Positions 22,602 through 32,347 of a DNA stretch of 40,733 nucleotides are shown here, piece after piece. The stretch lies in NCBI GenBank assembly GCA_023301505.1, contig JALZUP010000198.1, positions 1-40,733 of the forward strand. The letters run 5' to 3'. This DNA is from Robiginitomaculum sp. (lineage in GTDB: Bacteria > Pseudomonadota > Alphaproteobacteria > Caulobacterales > Maricaulaceae). The translations under genes were made by a program, and so were the position numbers. The notes under the pieces were generated by a model that searched no databases, had not been told where the DNA came from, and saw only the letters and a program-made list of their open reading frames with translations. How positions within the stretch are numbered: the stretch's first letter is position 1; each line of letters begins with the position of its first letter.

Positions 22602-25244
22602 ATGACCATTGAAACTGAACGAATATCAACTCTCAAAAGCGATTGGCGAGTCTGGGGTCCTTACCTAAGTGAGCGGCAATGGGGCACCGTGCGAGAGGAC
22701 TACAGCGAACATGGCGAGGCTTGGGAGTTTCTCGATCACGAAGCGTCCCGCAAGCAAGCTTATCGCTGGGGCGAGGACGGAATCGGTGGGTACAGTGACG
22801 ATCAACAGCGACTCTGTTTTTCGTTGGGAATGTGGAATGGTAAAGATGCAATTCTCAAAGAGCGTCTGTTCGGATTGACCGGCAACGAAGGCAATCACGG
22901 AGAAGACGTCAAAGAACATTACTACTATCTCGACGGCACGCCGAGCCATTCCTATTTGAAGATGCTCTATAAGTATCCTCAAAGTGAGTACCCTTATGCT
23001 GATCTAGCGAACACCAATCGCTCGGCAGGCAAGGACGAAGACGAATATGAATTGCTGGACACGGGTGTCTTCGATGACGATCGGTACTTTGATGTCTTCA
23101 TTGAGTATGTCAAGGCTTCCGAGTTTGACACCTTGATTCGCATCACGGTGTTTAACCGTGGGCCGGAGGCGGCTGACCTCGATTTGCTGGCGAATCTTTT
23201 GTTTCGCAATACATGGAGCTGGGGACACGGCGATGGAGTCAAGCCAAGCCTCAGCCTGCAGGGTCACGGCCACGTTATGGCGGAGCACGAAAAGTTGGGC
23301 TCTTATTGCTTCTGCTCTCGCACAGACGCCGAGTTTTTATTTACTGAAAACGAAACCAACCCCGAGATGTTTGGAATGGAGTCGGCTGGCTTCCACAAAG
23401 ACGCCTTTCATGCGTACGTGGTCAATGGCGATGTGAAGGCAATTAACCCAGACAAGACGGGCACCAAATGCGCCGCGCGTTTGAAGGCTTCGATTGGTGC
23501 AGGCGACTCAATGTCGTTTGACTTGCGACTGTTCCGCGACGATGGAGTCGTTCAAAAACCCTTCGAAGGTTTCGACGAACTCTTTGACAACGGCAAGTCC
23601 GATGCGAACGAGTACTTTGCTGAGTTGCAAAAAGACATTGAAGGCGAAGATCAACGCAACGTACAACGACAAGCCATCGCCGGCTTGATTTGGACGAAGC
23701 AGTTTTATAACTTCGACATTTCGCAGTGGTTGAAGGGCGATCCGAATCAGCCAACACCGCCAGCTTCGAGACGTTCCGGTCGCAACCACGAATGGGATCA
23801 CCTCAACAACGCGGACATCATTTCGATGCCTGACAAATGGGAGTACCCGTGGTACGCGGCTTGGGATCTCGCGTTTCATTGCGTTCCGTTTGCGATGTTC
23901 GATCCGGTGTTCGCCAAAGAACAATTGGTGCTGATGACGCGTGAGTGGTACATGCATCCCAACGGCCAAATCCCGGCTTACGAATGGGCGTTCGGCGACG
24001 TGAACCCACCCGTTCACGCTTGGGCGACTTGGCGTGTCTATCAGATTGAACAAGAGAAGCACGGAAAAGCCGATCGTGATTTCCTCGAAACTGTCTTTCA
24101 CAAACTGCTGTTGAATTTCACTTGGTGGGTCAACCAAAAAGATGAAGACAATAGGAATGTTTTCCAAGGTGGATTCCTCGGCCTCGACAACATCGGAGTT
24201 TTTGACCGAAGTGCACCGCTTCCTAGTGGTGGGCATATTGATCAGTCCGACGGAACCAGTTGGATGGCGATGTATTCGTTGAACATGCTTCGAATCGCGT
24301 TGGAGCTGGCGATCGAAAACCCGGTCTACGAAAGCATCGCGACGAAATTCTTTGAACACTTTCTACATATCGCTGAAGCATTGAACGATCTTGGTGGCGA
24401 TGGTGAGGGACTGTGGGACGAAGAGGATCAGTTTTACTACGACTCACTGCACCTACCGACAGGCAAAACAATTCCGCTCAAAGTCAGGTCGTTGGTTGGG
24501 CTCGCGCCGCTATTTGCTGTCGAAACGCTGGATGAGGAACTACTTAACAAGGTGCCAAACTTCAAGCGTCGGATGGAATGGTTTCTAAAGAACCGTCCAG
24601 ATCTTGCGAGTCTTGTCTCGCGATGGCATGAACCGGGTGAAGGGGATACTCACTTGCTGTCGCTATTGCGAGGGCATCGAATGAAAGCTCTGTTACGTCG
24701 AATGCTGGACGAGACCGAGTTCCTTTCAGATTTTGGAATTCGAGCTGTCTCGAAATACCACGAAGAGAATCCGTACGCTGTGAATTGTGACGGGAGCATG
24801 ATTGATTGCGATGGCGGCCAGGTCGCGGTTAAATACGAACCCGCTGAATCGACGACTTCGATGTTCGGTGGCAATTCAAATTGGCGTGGCCCGATTTGGT
24901 TCCCAATGAATTTTCTGTTGGTCGAGTCGATGAAGAAGTTCCATTCGTACTACGGTGACGAATTCAAAATCGAATGCCCAACCGGATCTGGCCAAAAGAA
25001 GACAATCTCACAGGCTGCTGATGAGGTCGCTCAACGTTTGACTTCCATCTTTACGAACAACGAGGCTGGCCACCGTCCGGTGTTTAACAAGTATCCAAAG
25101 ATGCAAAACAACGAGCACTTCAAAGATCACATTCTTTTCTACGAGTACTTTCACGGCGACAACGGCCGCGGCGTGGGTGCCAGTCATCAAACCGGCTGGA
25201 CAGCTCTTGTTGCTTCACTGATCGCTGATAAGGCCAAGAAATAA
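22602..25244 (+). CDS. GH63-like (MGH1-type) glucosidase
   Basis: 880 residues, no signal peptide, so cytoplasmic. The N-terminus (about 15-60, WGPYLSERQWGTVREDYS...AYRWGEDGIGG) and the C-terminal (alpha/alpha)6-barrel segments (WDHLNNADIISMPDKWEYPW, AAWDLAFHCVPF with Asp422, and NWRGPIWFPMNFLLVES) match bacterial members of glycoside hydrolase family 63, which includes glucosylglycerate/mannosylglycerate hydrolases and alpha-glucosidases. Asp422 in the WD motif is a likely catalytic acid by family comparison. The substrate may be a compatible solute or an oligosaccharide with terminal alpha-glucose. It is first in a run of same-strand carbohydrate genes (glucosidase, dehydrogenase, debranching enzyme, aquaporin, oxidoreductase). 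The ATG at 22602 has no strong ribosome binding site. Confidence 0.88.
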   Translation: MTIETERISTLKSDWRVWGPYLSERQWGTVREDYSEHGEAWEFLDHEASRKQAYRWGEDGIGGYSDDQQRLCFSLGMWNGKDAILKERLFGLTGNEGNHGEDVKEHYYYLDGTPSHSYLKMLYKYPQSEYPYADLANTNRSAGKDEDEYELLDTGVFDDDRYFDVFIEYVKASEFDTLIRITVFNRGPEAADLDLLANLLFRNTWSWGHGDGVKPSLSLQGHGHVMAEHEKLGSYCFCSRTDAEFLFTENETNPEMFGMESAGFHKDAFHAYVVNGDVKAINPDKTGTKCAARLKASIGAGDSMSFDLRLFRDDGVVQKPFEGFDELFDNGKSDANEYFAELQKDIEGEDQRNVQRQAIAGLIWTKQFYNFDISQWLKGDPNQPTPPASRRSGRNHEWDHLNNADIISMPDKWEYPWYAAWDLAFHCVPFAMFDPVFAKEQLVLMTREWYMHPNGQIPAYEWAFGDVNPPVHAWATWRVYQIEQEKHGKADRDFLETVFHKLLLNFTWWVNQKDEDNRNVFQGGFLGLDNIGVFDRSAPLPSGGHIDQSDGTSWMAMYSLNMLRIALELAIENPVYESIATKFFEHFLHIAEALNDLGGDGEGLWDEEDQFYYDSLHLPTGKTIPLKVRSLVGLAPLFAVETLDEELLNKVPNFKRRMEWFLKNRPDLASLVSRWHEPGEGDTHLLSLLRGHRMKALLRRMLDETEFLSDFGIRAVSKYHEENPYAVNCDGSMIDCDGGQVAVKYEPAESTTSMFGGNSNWRGPIWFPMNFLLVESMKKFHSYYGDEFKIECPTGSGQKKTISQAADEVAQRLTSIFTNNEAGHRPVFNKYPKMQNNEHFKDHILFYEYFHGDNGRGVGASHQTGWTALVASLIADKAKK

Positions 25245-25292
25245 GACAACAAAGGTGGCATCGGCTTCCAGCCTGTGGTCGCAGCAATTCCA

Positions 25293-25316
25293 ACAGAGGC
25301 TGCCTATGCCGCCTCT
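25293..25316 (+). terminator. Possible terminator after the glucosidase gene
   Basis: CAGAGGC and GCCTCTG form a 7-bp stem with a 10-base loop, 50 bp after the stop codon. Only a weak T run (TCGTTTG) follows, so it may be a terminator or an attenuating hairpin. Confidence 0.4.
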
Positions 25317-25388
25317 GTCGTTTGAGCAGGTATTGGAATTAGCCAATTGGGCTTAAACAACACACCAAAAAACAAAAACGGATAAATC

Positions 25389-26237
25389 ATGAGTCAACCA
25401 AACCATCCCGACGTCGTCATGCCAACTTGCGGCATTCCTCAATTGCTAAAAGGCCAGAAAGCGCTCGTCACCGGCTCCAGCTCGGGGATCGGCACGGCCG
25501 TTGCGATTTCACTCGCCCAAGCCGGAGCCGAAGTCGTAATCAACTACGCCGGCAACGAGAAATCAGCAATTGAAGTCGTTGATCAAATCAAGAAAAACGG
25601 CGGCAATGCGATTGCAGTTCAAGCTGACGTTTCAAAAGAAGATGACGTCGAACGCATGTTTGCTACAGCCATCGAAGCCTTTGGCACGGTCGACATTCTG
25701 GTCAACAACGCCGGCCTTCAAAAAGACGCTCCGATTGATGAGATGAGCCTCGAAGATTGGAGCAAAGTAATTGATGTTAATCTGACTGGCCAGTTTTTGT
25801 GCGCACGAGCGGCGGTTCGAGAGTTCAAAAAGCGTGGAGTCGTTGCTGATGTTTCTTGCTCGGCCGGCAAAATCATTTGCATGAGCTCCGTCCACGAAGT
25901 CATTCCTTGGGCTGGCCATATCAATTACGCGGCATCCAAAGGTGGCGTGATGTTGATGATGAAAAGTATCGCTCAAGAAGTCGCTCCATTTCGGATTCGA
26001 GTCAACAGTATTTGCCCGGGCGCCATTCGCACGCCGATCAACCGCGACGCGTGGGAAACGCAAGAAGCCTACGACAGTTTGATGAACTTGATTCCTTACA
26101 AGCGTATCGGCGAACCCGCTGACATTGGTAAAGCGGCAGCTTGGCTGGCTTCGGATCAAGCCGACTACGTTAACGGAACAAGCATGGTGATTGATGGAGG
26201 CATGTGTCTGTATCCGGGATTCACAACTGGAGGATAA
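25389..26237 (+). CDS. SDR-family dehydrogenase (glucose 1-dehydrogenase-like)
   Basis: 282 residues of classical short-chain dehydrogenase. The NAD(P)-binding motif TGSSSGIG is at residues 28-35, NNAG at about 105, catalytic Ser at 166-167 (CMSSVHE) and YAASK at Tyr180-Lys184. C-terminal VNGTSMVIDGG is typical of glucose 1-dehydrogenases, which oxidise beta-D-glucose to gluconolactone with NAD(P). The neighbour upstream could release the glucose. About 20 residues longer at the N-terminus than the usual 260, as in stress-protein-like subgroups (YhxC/GsiB-type). A hairpin at 25293-25316 (CAGAGGC/GCCTCTG) separates it from the glucosidase gene. Confidence 0.9.
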   Translation: MSQPNHPDVVMPTCGIPQLLKGQKALVTGSSSGIGTAVAISLAQAGAEVVINYAGNEKSAIEVVDQIKKNGGNAIAVQADVSKEDDVERMFATAIEAFGTVDILVNNAGLQKDAPIDEMSLEDWSKVIDVNLTGQFLCARAAVREFKKRGVVADVSCSAGKIICMSSVHEVIPWAGHINYAASKGGVMLMMKSIAQEVAPFRIRVNSICPGAIRTPINRDAWETQEAYDSLMNLIPYKRIGEPADIGKAAAWLASDQADYVNGTSMVIDGGMCLYPGFTTGG

Positions 26238-26355
26238 GTTTGGTTTCTAGCACCGTCTTTAGGCGGAATGAACTGCCTCTGATTTCCGCCATTACGGCCC
26301 ATGCCGGTACTACGAACACTTACTGGTCGTCTTCAACTTTTTTACGCGATGTACA

Positions 26356-28296
26356 ATGAAACAAATACCCGAAACTGAGAATGAGTGGCTCGAAACCGAC
26401 GGCTTTGGCGCCTTCGCCAGCGGCACGTCTTCGGGAGTTCGCACTCGCCGATACCATAACGTATTGATGGTCGCCAAGAATCCTCCTTCCGAGCGAGTGA
26501 TTCTGGTCAACGGTTTTGACGCTTGGGTGGAAACCCCGCACGGCACGCTCCCCATTTCAACTCAGGCCTATCAAAACAATTCCTTTTGGCCGGAAGGTTT
26601 CTTACTCAACCACTCTTTCGCCAGTTCACCGTGGCCAACATGGATTTACGATCTCGGCGAATCGTTACAGATCAAGCAAGAACTATTTGTGCCAGACGGG
26701 ATTCAAGGCACCGTGATTCGTTGGCAGGTGATTGGTTCTGCGCAAGGCGTGAAGCTGCATGTAAAACCGTTTTTGTCTGCTCGTGACTATCACTCGATGC
26801 ATCATGAAAACGATGACATAAACCTAGAAACGCAAAAGCAAAACGGCGAATTGATTTGGAAACCTTATTCTGATTCGCCAGACATTTTCGCCGAATCGAC
26901 TGGCGAGTTCGAAAGTAAACCAGAATGGTTTCGATCGTTTCACTACGAAAAGGAAGCTCAACGCGGACTCGATACGATGGAAGACCTCGGCTGTCCGGGC
27001 GAATTCCACTTCGAACTTGACAAGTCCGAAGCGATTTTGCTGTTGGGAGCCGACCAAAGACTTTCGAGCCAAATCAACTCGGCTGGTTCACCCGCCGAAC
27101 GCGTATTCGAAATCGTACATAACGCTGAACTTGAGCGTCGGCAGCAAATCACCGGTGTCGAACGTTCTGCACAGCAGTACATCGTTAAACGGGACGGTGG
27201 GAAAACGATCATCGCCGGTTATCCATGGTTCACTGATTGGGGCCGGGATACGTTCATTGCGATTCGAGGACTTTGCCTCGCACGCGAGGATCACGAAACG
27301 GCGAAGAGCATCTTGGTCAGTTGGGCCGATACGGTTTCCGAGGGCATGATTCCTAACCGATTTCCTGATCACGGCGAAGAACCAGAATACAATTCGGTAG
27401 ATGCTTCTCTGTGGTATATCATCGCCGTTTATGAGTACTGGCAGTTGCTTGACCGGCTTGAGGTCGTGAAAGACGCGGCCGAAACAAGCAAGCTCGAAAC
27501 CGCCATCGAAGCGATCCTTGAAGGATACTCAAACGGCACGCGTCACGGCATCGGCAAAGACGAAGACGGGTTGATCGCCGCGGGCGAGGAAGGCGTACAG
27601 CTAACTTGGATGGACGCCAAAGTCGGTGACTGGGTCGTCACCCCGCGAATCGGAAAACCTGTTGAAATTCAGTGCATGTGGATCAATGCGTTGTGGATCG
27701 CCGCGAAATTTTCGCCCGGTTGGAAACCGCATCTTGAAAGGGCTGAGCAGTCGTTCAAGGAGAAATTCTGGAACGCAGAAGCGTCCTGCCTTTACGACAT
27801 CGTGGATGAAAACCATGAAGCCGGTCGCAATGACGCTTCGATTCGCCCCAATCAGATCATGGCCGTTGGTGGTTTGCCTTATTCCGTTGTCGACGGCGAG
27901 CAAGCGAAAGCGATTCTTGCGACGGTTGAGAGCAAGTTGCTGACTCCTTTAGGGCTGCGATCATTAGCGCCGGACGATCCGGACTACAAAGCAATCTATT
28001 CGGGTGGTGTTTTGGAACGTGACGGAGCCTACCACCAAGGCACTGTTTGGCCGTGGCTGATCGGGCCTTTCGTGGAAGCTTGGTTCAACGTCAATGGCAG
28101 GATCAAGGAAACAGCCGACGAAGCGAAGACCCGCTTTCTTTATCCGTTTGAGGCTCACTTGGAAACATCTGGATTAGGTCACATCTCAGAAATTTCGGAC
28201 GCGAGTTCGCCGTACACACCCCGTGGCTGTCCGTTTCAAGCGTGGTCGCTGTCGGAGTTTATTCGTGTTCAAAAGTTGATCGAGGAATTGCTGTGA
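26356..28296 (+). CDS. Glycogen debranching enzyme (amylo-alpha-1,6-glucosidase)
   Basis: 646 residues. The N-terminal domain carries the typical start of the bacterial/archaeal family: EWLETDGFGAFASGTSSG, then RTRRYHNVLMVA (about 10-40). The C-terminal (alpha/alpha)6 catalytic domain (from about 265) has GYPWFTDWGRDTFIAIRG, followed by GMIPNRFPDHG, YNSVDASLWYI and TVWPWLIGPF. The enzyme hydrolyses alpha-1,6 branches of glycogen or limit dextrins in the cytoplasm. With glgC downstream it points to glycogen cycling; CsrA, encoded close by, regulates glycogen genes in other bacteria. It is followed after 19 bp by the aquaporin gene, so the two are probably co-transcribed. Confidence 0.92.
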   Translation: MKQIPETENEWLETDGFGAFASGTSSGVRTRRYHNVLMVAKNPPSERVILVNGFDAWVETPHGTLPISTQAYQNNSFWPEGFLLNHSFASSPWPTWIYDLGESLQIKQELFVPDGIQGTVIRWQVIGSAQGVKLHVKPFLSARDYHSMHHENDDINLETQKQNGELIWKPYSDSPDIFAESTGEFESKPEWFRSFHYEKEAQRGLDTMEDLGCPGEFHFELDKSEAILLLGADQRLSSQINSAGSPAERVFEIVHNAELERRQQITGVERSAQQYIVKRDGGKTIIAGYPWFTDWGRDTFIAIRGLCLAREDHETAKSILVSWADTVSEGMIPNRFPDHGEEPEYNSVDASLWYIIAVYEYWQLLDRLEVVKDAAETSKLETAIEAILEGYSNGTRHGIGKDEDGLIAAGEEGVQLTWMDAKVGDWVVTPRIGKPVEIQCMWINALWIAAKFSPGWKPHLERAEQSFKEKFWNAEASCLYDIVDENHEAGRNDASIRPNQIMAVGGLPYSVVDGEQAKAILATVESKLLTPLGLRSLAPDDPDYKAIYSGGVLERDGAYHQGTVWPWLIGPFVEAWFNVNGRIKETADEAKTRFLYPFEAHLETSGLGHISEISDASSPYTPRGCPFQAWSLSEFIRVQKLIEELL

Positions 28297-28315
28297 ATTC
28301 TGCACGGAACGCAAG

Positions 28316-29152
28316 ATGATAAATGCATTACGCAAACACTGGCCCGAATACCTGATGGAAGCATGGGGACTTGGGACGTTCATGGTCATCGCCTGCGTCG
28401 GCACCGCCGTGCTGTGGCATCCCGATTCACCTGTAGAGCACTGGGTAGGCGAAAGTCCCTATATCCAACGCCTGCTAATGGGGGTTGCGATGGGATTGAC
28501 CGCGATTGGCATTGTCTATTCTCCGTGGGGGAAGCGCTCGGGTGCCCATATCAATCCAGTGTTGACTCTGACATTTTTGCGGCTTGGAAAAGTCGCGCCT
28601 TGGGACGCATTGTTTTACGTCATCTTTCAATTCATCGGCGCAATCGCCGGTGTTGCGATTTCTTGGCTGTTGCTGGGCAGCGTGATCTCGATACCACAAG
28701 TCAACTTCGCCATAACGATTCCAGGTAGCGCCGGTGTTTGGACTGCTTTCGTGGCAGAGACCCTGATTTCCGCCAGCATCATGGGCACCGTTTTGTTTAC
28801 AACCAACAAACCAAAAATAATGCACTTCACTGGGGTGATAATCGGCTGCCTGATCGTGATTTACATCACCTTCGAAGCACCCATGTCTGGGATGAGCATG
28901 AATCCAGCTCGAACCGTTGGCTCGGCTGTGATCGCTAACGAGTGGGCGGGGTGGTGGCTTTACTTTTTGGCGCCGCCGATCGGGATGCTCGCGGCTGCTG
29001 AAATTTACTTGTGGACCAAAGGCAAGGATGCAATCCACTGCGCAAAACTTCATCACACGCTCGATGTTCGTTGCATATTCTGCGGATATGAACCCGAAAT
29101 GATGAACTCAGGAAAAAATACAGAAGTTCAAAAAACGATTCAACTCAAATAA
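28316..29152 (+). CDS. Aquaporin / MIP-family channel
   Basis: 278 residues with six hydrophobic helices and the two half-helix pore motifs of the major intrinsic protein family: first motif Asn80-Pro-Val (HINPVLT) and second Asn196-Pro-Ala followed by Arg199 (MNPART). NPV in place of NPA in the first loop is a known but uncommon variant. It carries water or small polyols across the inner membrane. A cytoplasmic C-terminal tail of about 35 residues contains CIFCGYE, which looks like a half zinc-finger. Neighbours handle sugars and the next gene, 14 bp away, encodes an oxidoreductase, so a substrate such as glycerol is possible. Confidence 0.9.
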   Translation: MINALRKHWPEYLMEAWGLGTFMVIACVGTAVLWHPDSPVEHWVGESPYIQRLLMGVAMGLTAIGIVYSPWGKRSGAHINPVLTLTFLRLGKVAPWDALFYVIFQFIGAIAGVAISWLLLGSVISIPQVNFAITIPGSAGVWTAFVAETLISASIMGTVLFTTNKPKIMHFTGVIIGCLIVIYITFEAPMSGMSMNPARTVGSAVIANEWAGWWLYFLAPPIGMLAAAEIYLWTKGKDAIHCAKLHHTLDVRCIFCGYEPEMMNSGKNTEVQKTIQLK

Positions 29153-29166
29153 GAACGGAATATCAG

Positions 29167-30714
29167 ATGCTTAAAAAACACTACGACGTGATCATCATCG
29201 GCACGGGAGCCGGCGGTGGAACCCTTGTCCGTAAACTCGCCGAATCAGGCAAGCAGATTCTTTTGGTTGAACGCGGTGAGTTTCTCAAACGCGAAAAGGA
29301 AAACTGGGATGCCGATGAAGTCTTCAACAAGGAACGATATCACTCAAAAGATACGTGGTATGACAAAGACGACAAACCATTCCAACCGGGATCGCATTAC
29401 TTTGTTGGCGGTGCGACTAAAATGTACGGCGCAGCACTGTTTCGTTTTCGTGAACGAGATTTTGACGAGGTGCAACACGAAGACGGCATTTCCCCAGAAT
29501 GGCCTCTGAAGTACGACACATTTGAGAAGTACTATTGCGACGCCGAAGAGATGTACATGGTGCACGGCAACCGCGATGAAGACCCAACCGAGCCGCCATC
29601 GAGTCGTCCTTATCCTTTCCCAGCCGTCTCGCACGAACCGCGGATTCAGGAACTTTCCGACAAGCTAAAGGCTGAAGGGTTGCATCCCGCCCATGCTCCA
29701 ACGGCGATCATGCTCAATGAAGAAAACCACCTGAAGAGCCGCTGTATTCGCTGCGATACTTGCGACGGCTACCCGTGCCTGGTTCACGCGAAATGCGATG
29801 CTGAAGTGATCGCAGTTCGTCCGGCGCTCAAGTACGACAACGTTTCACTGGTCACTGGCGCGATGGTAACCAAGCTAGTCACCAACGCAGAGGGAACCTC
29901 CGTCACCGAAGTCGTCGTTCAACACGAAGACCACACGCATTCGCTCAAGGGGGACATTATCGTGTTGTCGGCCGGTGCGGCTAACTCGGCCAAGATCTTG
30001 CTTGCATCAGCAAACGAGAAACATCCCAACGGGCTGGCCAACGGCTCGGATCAGGTGGGACGCAACTACATGTTCCACAACAGCCAAGCCGTAGTTGCAC
30101 TTTCCAAAAAAATCAATGCGACCAAGTTCCAGAAAACGATGACCATCAACGATTTCTATTGGGGTTGGAAGGACTACGAATATCCGATCGGCAACATCCA
30201 AATGCTCGGTAAGTCGATGGCGCCAATGTTTGCCAATGATGCTCCCAGTTTCGCACCGGGTTGGACGTTGGAAATGATGGCAAAGCATGCCGTTGATTTT
30301 TGGCTGACAACCGAGGACTGGCCTGATCCAGAGAACCGAGTCACGCTGAGCGAAGATGGAAACATCAAACTTGCTTACACCTTCAACAATCAGAAATCGA
30401 CAAAGCAACTGACCAAGCATTTCAAGAAAATGCTGGAGTGTATGGACTGCCATATCCACTTGATTCCGAACAGCATATATCTGACCAAGAAGATTCCACT
30501 CGATGGAGTTGGCCATCAAGCCGGCACTTGCCGATTCGGAACCGATCCATCGACTTCGGTTCTTGATTTGAATTGCAAAGCCCACGAAGTCGACAACCTG
30601 TACGTGGTCGACTCCAGTTTCTTCCCCAGCATCGCAGCAGTGAATCCGTCATTGACGATCATGGCCAATGCGTTGCGTGTGGGTGATCATTTGCTCGAAC
30701 GAATGGGGGCTTAA
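29167..30714 (+). CDS. GMC-family FAD oxidoreductase
   Basis: 515 residues. The FAD-binding fold is at the N-terminus (DVIIIGTGAGGGTLVRKLAE, then LLVERGE). The GMC C-terminal signature has His450 (GHQAGTCRFG) and Asn493 (AAVNPSLTIMANALR), the usual His/Asn pair near the flavin. Substrates of the family are alcohols, sugars or polyols. A central Cys cluster (CIRCDTCDGYPC, then one more Cys) is visible near residue 195; this resembles Cys-rich motifs in gluconate and fructose dehydrogenase-type GMC proteins. There is no signal peptide. Its stop is followed after one base by the next gene's ATG, a tight operon with the VOC protein. Confidence 0.9.
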   Translation: MLKKHYDVIIIGTGAGGGTLVRKLAESGKQILLVERGEFLKREKENWDADEVFNKERYHSKDTWYDKDDKPFQPGSHYFVGGATKMYGAALFRFRERDFDEVQHEDGISPEWPLKYDTFEKYYCDAEEMYMVHGNRDEDPTEPPSSRPYPFPAVSHEPRIQELSDKLKAEGLHPAHAPTAIMLNEENHLKSRCIRCDTCDGYPCLVHAKCDAEVIAVRPALKYDNVSLVTGAMVTKLVTNAEGTSVTEVVVQHEDHTHSLKGDIIVLSAGAANSAKILLASANEKHPNGLANGSDQVGRNYMFHNSQAVVALSKKINATKFQKTMTINDFYWGWKDYEYPIGNIQMLGKSMAPMFANDAPSFAPGWTLEMMAKHAVDFWLTTEDWPDPENRVTLSEDGNIKLAYTFNNQKSTKQLTKHFKKMLECMDCHIHLIPNSIYLTKKIPLDGVGHQAGTCRFGTDPSTSVLDLNCKAHEVDNLYVVDSSFFPSIAAVNPSLTIMANALRVGDHLLERMGA

Positions 30715-30715
30715 G

Positions 30716-31801
30716 ATGGGCGGAAAGGCATCTTTTTTTGCAAGCGTCATCATTGCGGTTGCGACATCTTGCTTTGGGCTTTCGTATTTTGGAAGCCAGC
30801 AAGAAGCTGAGACGGTCGACAAGTCTAATTCGGTTGCAGTTTCCGAGATCGCAGGCATCAAAGTCAAAGAAGTTGATTCAGTTGGCTTGACGGTTCACGA
30901 CATGGACGCGGAACTCAAGTTTTTCACAAAAGTCTTGCCATTCAAGCAGGTTTCCGACGAAGAGGTCGTTGGAGACGACTTTGAAGAATTGTTCGGCGTT
31001 TTTGGTTGTCGGGCGCGAGTCGTACGTTTACAGCTTGGCAATGAGTTCATTTCGCTAACGCAGTTCCTCGCTCCTCGCGGTCGTCCGATCCCGGTCGATT
31101 CGAAAAGCAATGACGGTTGGTTTCAGCATGTCGCGATCGTCGTTTCCGACATGGAAGACGCTTACGCTCACCTGCGGAAACACAACGTCGAACACGCTTC
31201 GACGGGCCCTCAAACGTTGCCCGATTGGAATCCAAACGCAGGCGGCATCAAGGCGTTTTACTTCAAGGATCCAGAAGGTCACGTGCTGGAAATCATTTGG
31301 TTTCCTGATGGCAAAGGGAATCCAAAATGGCAAGGGCAGAAGGATTTGTTCCTTGGCATCGACCACACTGCGATCGCCGTCAGTGACACAGAGGAGGCGC
31401 TAAAGTTCTATCGCGACTTTCTCGGGATGACCGTTGCCGGAGAGAGTGAAAACTATGGCCCCGAACAAGAGCGGCTTAACAACGTGTTTGGTGCTCGACT
31501 GCAGATCACTGGCTTGAAAGCCGAAACAGGGCCGGGAATCGAGTTGCTTGAATACCTCGCTCCGAGCAACGGATTGCCGTACCCTGTTTCAACGAACATG
31601 AACGACCTGTGGAGTTGGCGGACTCGTTTGGTGGTCGACTCGGCCGACGATGCGATGCGAGCCGCGAAAGCCTCGAGCGTCGATTTTGTTTCCCCCGGTT
31701 CGGTCGACATTGTCGATGACGAAATCGGGATTGATCGAGGCGTTACCGTGTCTGGGCCGTTCGGACATCGAATGATTTTGGTCGAGGAGGCCACAAAATG
31801 A
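30716..31801 (+). CDS. Exported two-domain VOC (glyoxalase-like) protein
   Basis: 361 residues. I chose ATG 30716, one base after the oxidoreductase stop, because GGGGG precedes it and the protein then begins with a signal-like stretch (FFASVIIAVATSCFGLSYFG); a longer frame from 30668 lies inside the previous gene. Two tandem vicinal-oxygen-chelate domains follow: about 55-190 (VGLTVHDMDAELKFFTKVLPF ... FKDPEGHVLEI) and about 210-355 (DHTAIAVSDTEEALKFYRDFLGM ... MILVEE). VOC proteins bind a metal and act on diverse substrates such as glyoxal adducts or dioxygenase substrates. Metal-ligand positions include His (DHTAIAV) and Glu (HVLEI). Function within the oxidoreductase operon is unknown. 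Confidence 0.85.
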   Translation: MGGKASFFASVIIAVATSCFGLSYFGSQQEAETVDKSNSVAVSEIAGIKVKEVDSVGLTVHDMDAELKFFTKVLPFKQVSDEEVVGDDFEELFGVFGCRARVVRLQLGNEFISLTQFLAPRGRPIPVDSKSNDGWFQHVAIVVSDMEDAYAHLRKHNVEHASTGPQTLPDWNPNAGGIKAFYFKDPEGHVLEIIWFPDGKGNPKWQGQKDLFLGIDHTAIAVSDTEEALKFYRDFLGMTVAGESENYGPEQERLNNVFGARLQITGLKAETGPGIELLEYLAPSNGLPYPVSTNMNDLWSWRTRLVVDSADDAMRAAKASSVDFVSPGSVDIVDDEIGIDRGVTVSGPFGHRMILVEEATK

Positions 31802-31885
31802 TCGGGCTGCCGCAAACAGATCCGTCCTTTAACGCCACCCAATTCACAAACTCGTAAAATTCAAAACCTATTAAGAAGAAACCAA

Positions 31886-32347
31886 ATGAATAAACTTCAA
31901 CAGACGACCGACAAGGCATTTCCCATCGCTCCCCGATTGATCGCTGGTGGAATCTTGACTTTCTTTAGTCTCAAGCACTTCAGTGACCCGCAGCATTTTG
32001 CCAACATATTGACCGGCGCTGGTTTTCCTATGGTGGAGCTAAACGTTTGGGCAGCGTCTGCCACCGAGTTGATCGCGGGCCTATTGCTGTTGTCTGGGTT
32101 CTTGACGCGCATAGGCGGCGTGCTGGGAATTGGCGTGATGGTGCCCGCAGTGATCGCAACGCTGACGATCGCTGGCTTAGATCCCGAAAACTTGCCGGGC
32201 GGCCTGACCGAAGTACCGTTCGTGCCTCCACTACCTCTGCCAATCCTTACGACGGTGACTTCATTGATCGCATTGGTCTTAGGTGGAGGGAAATTCAGCG
32301 TTGATAAGATGATGGCGGCAAAGAAAAGTGACGATTCTCTTCAATAG
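31886..32347 (+). CDS. DoxX-family membrane protein
   Basis: 153 residues with four hydrophobic helices and the DoxX layout (LIAGGILTFFSLKHFSDPQ; FPMVELNVWAASATELIAGLLLL; then IGGVLGIGVMVPAVIATL). It belongs to a different subgroup from the pair at 6.7-7.9 kb, with little sequence similarity. It is 84 bp after the VOC gene on the same strand, with an AAGAAG-type ribosome binding site, so it may belong to the oxidoreductase operon. Family members are often placed next to oxidoreductases or thioredoxin-like proteins. Confidence 0.85.
   Translation: MNKLQQTTDKAFPIAPRLIAGGILTFFSLKHFSDPQHFANILTGAGFPMVELNVWAASATELIAGLLLLSGFLTRIGGVLGIGVMVPAVIATLTIAGLDPENLPGGLTEVPFVPPLPLPILTTVTSLIALVLGGGKFSVDKMMAAKKSDDSLQ

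Noticed and set aside
25682-25700. TTGGCAC inside the SDR gene
   Set aside because: It has no GC at the -12 position and lies in coding sequence.
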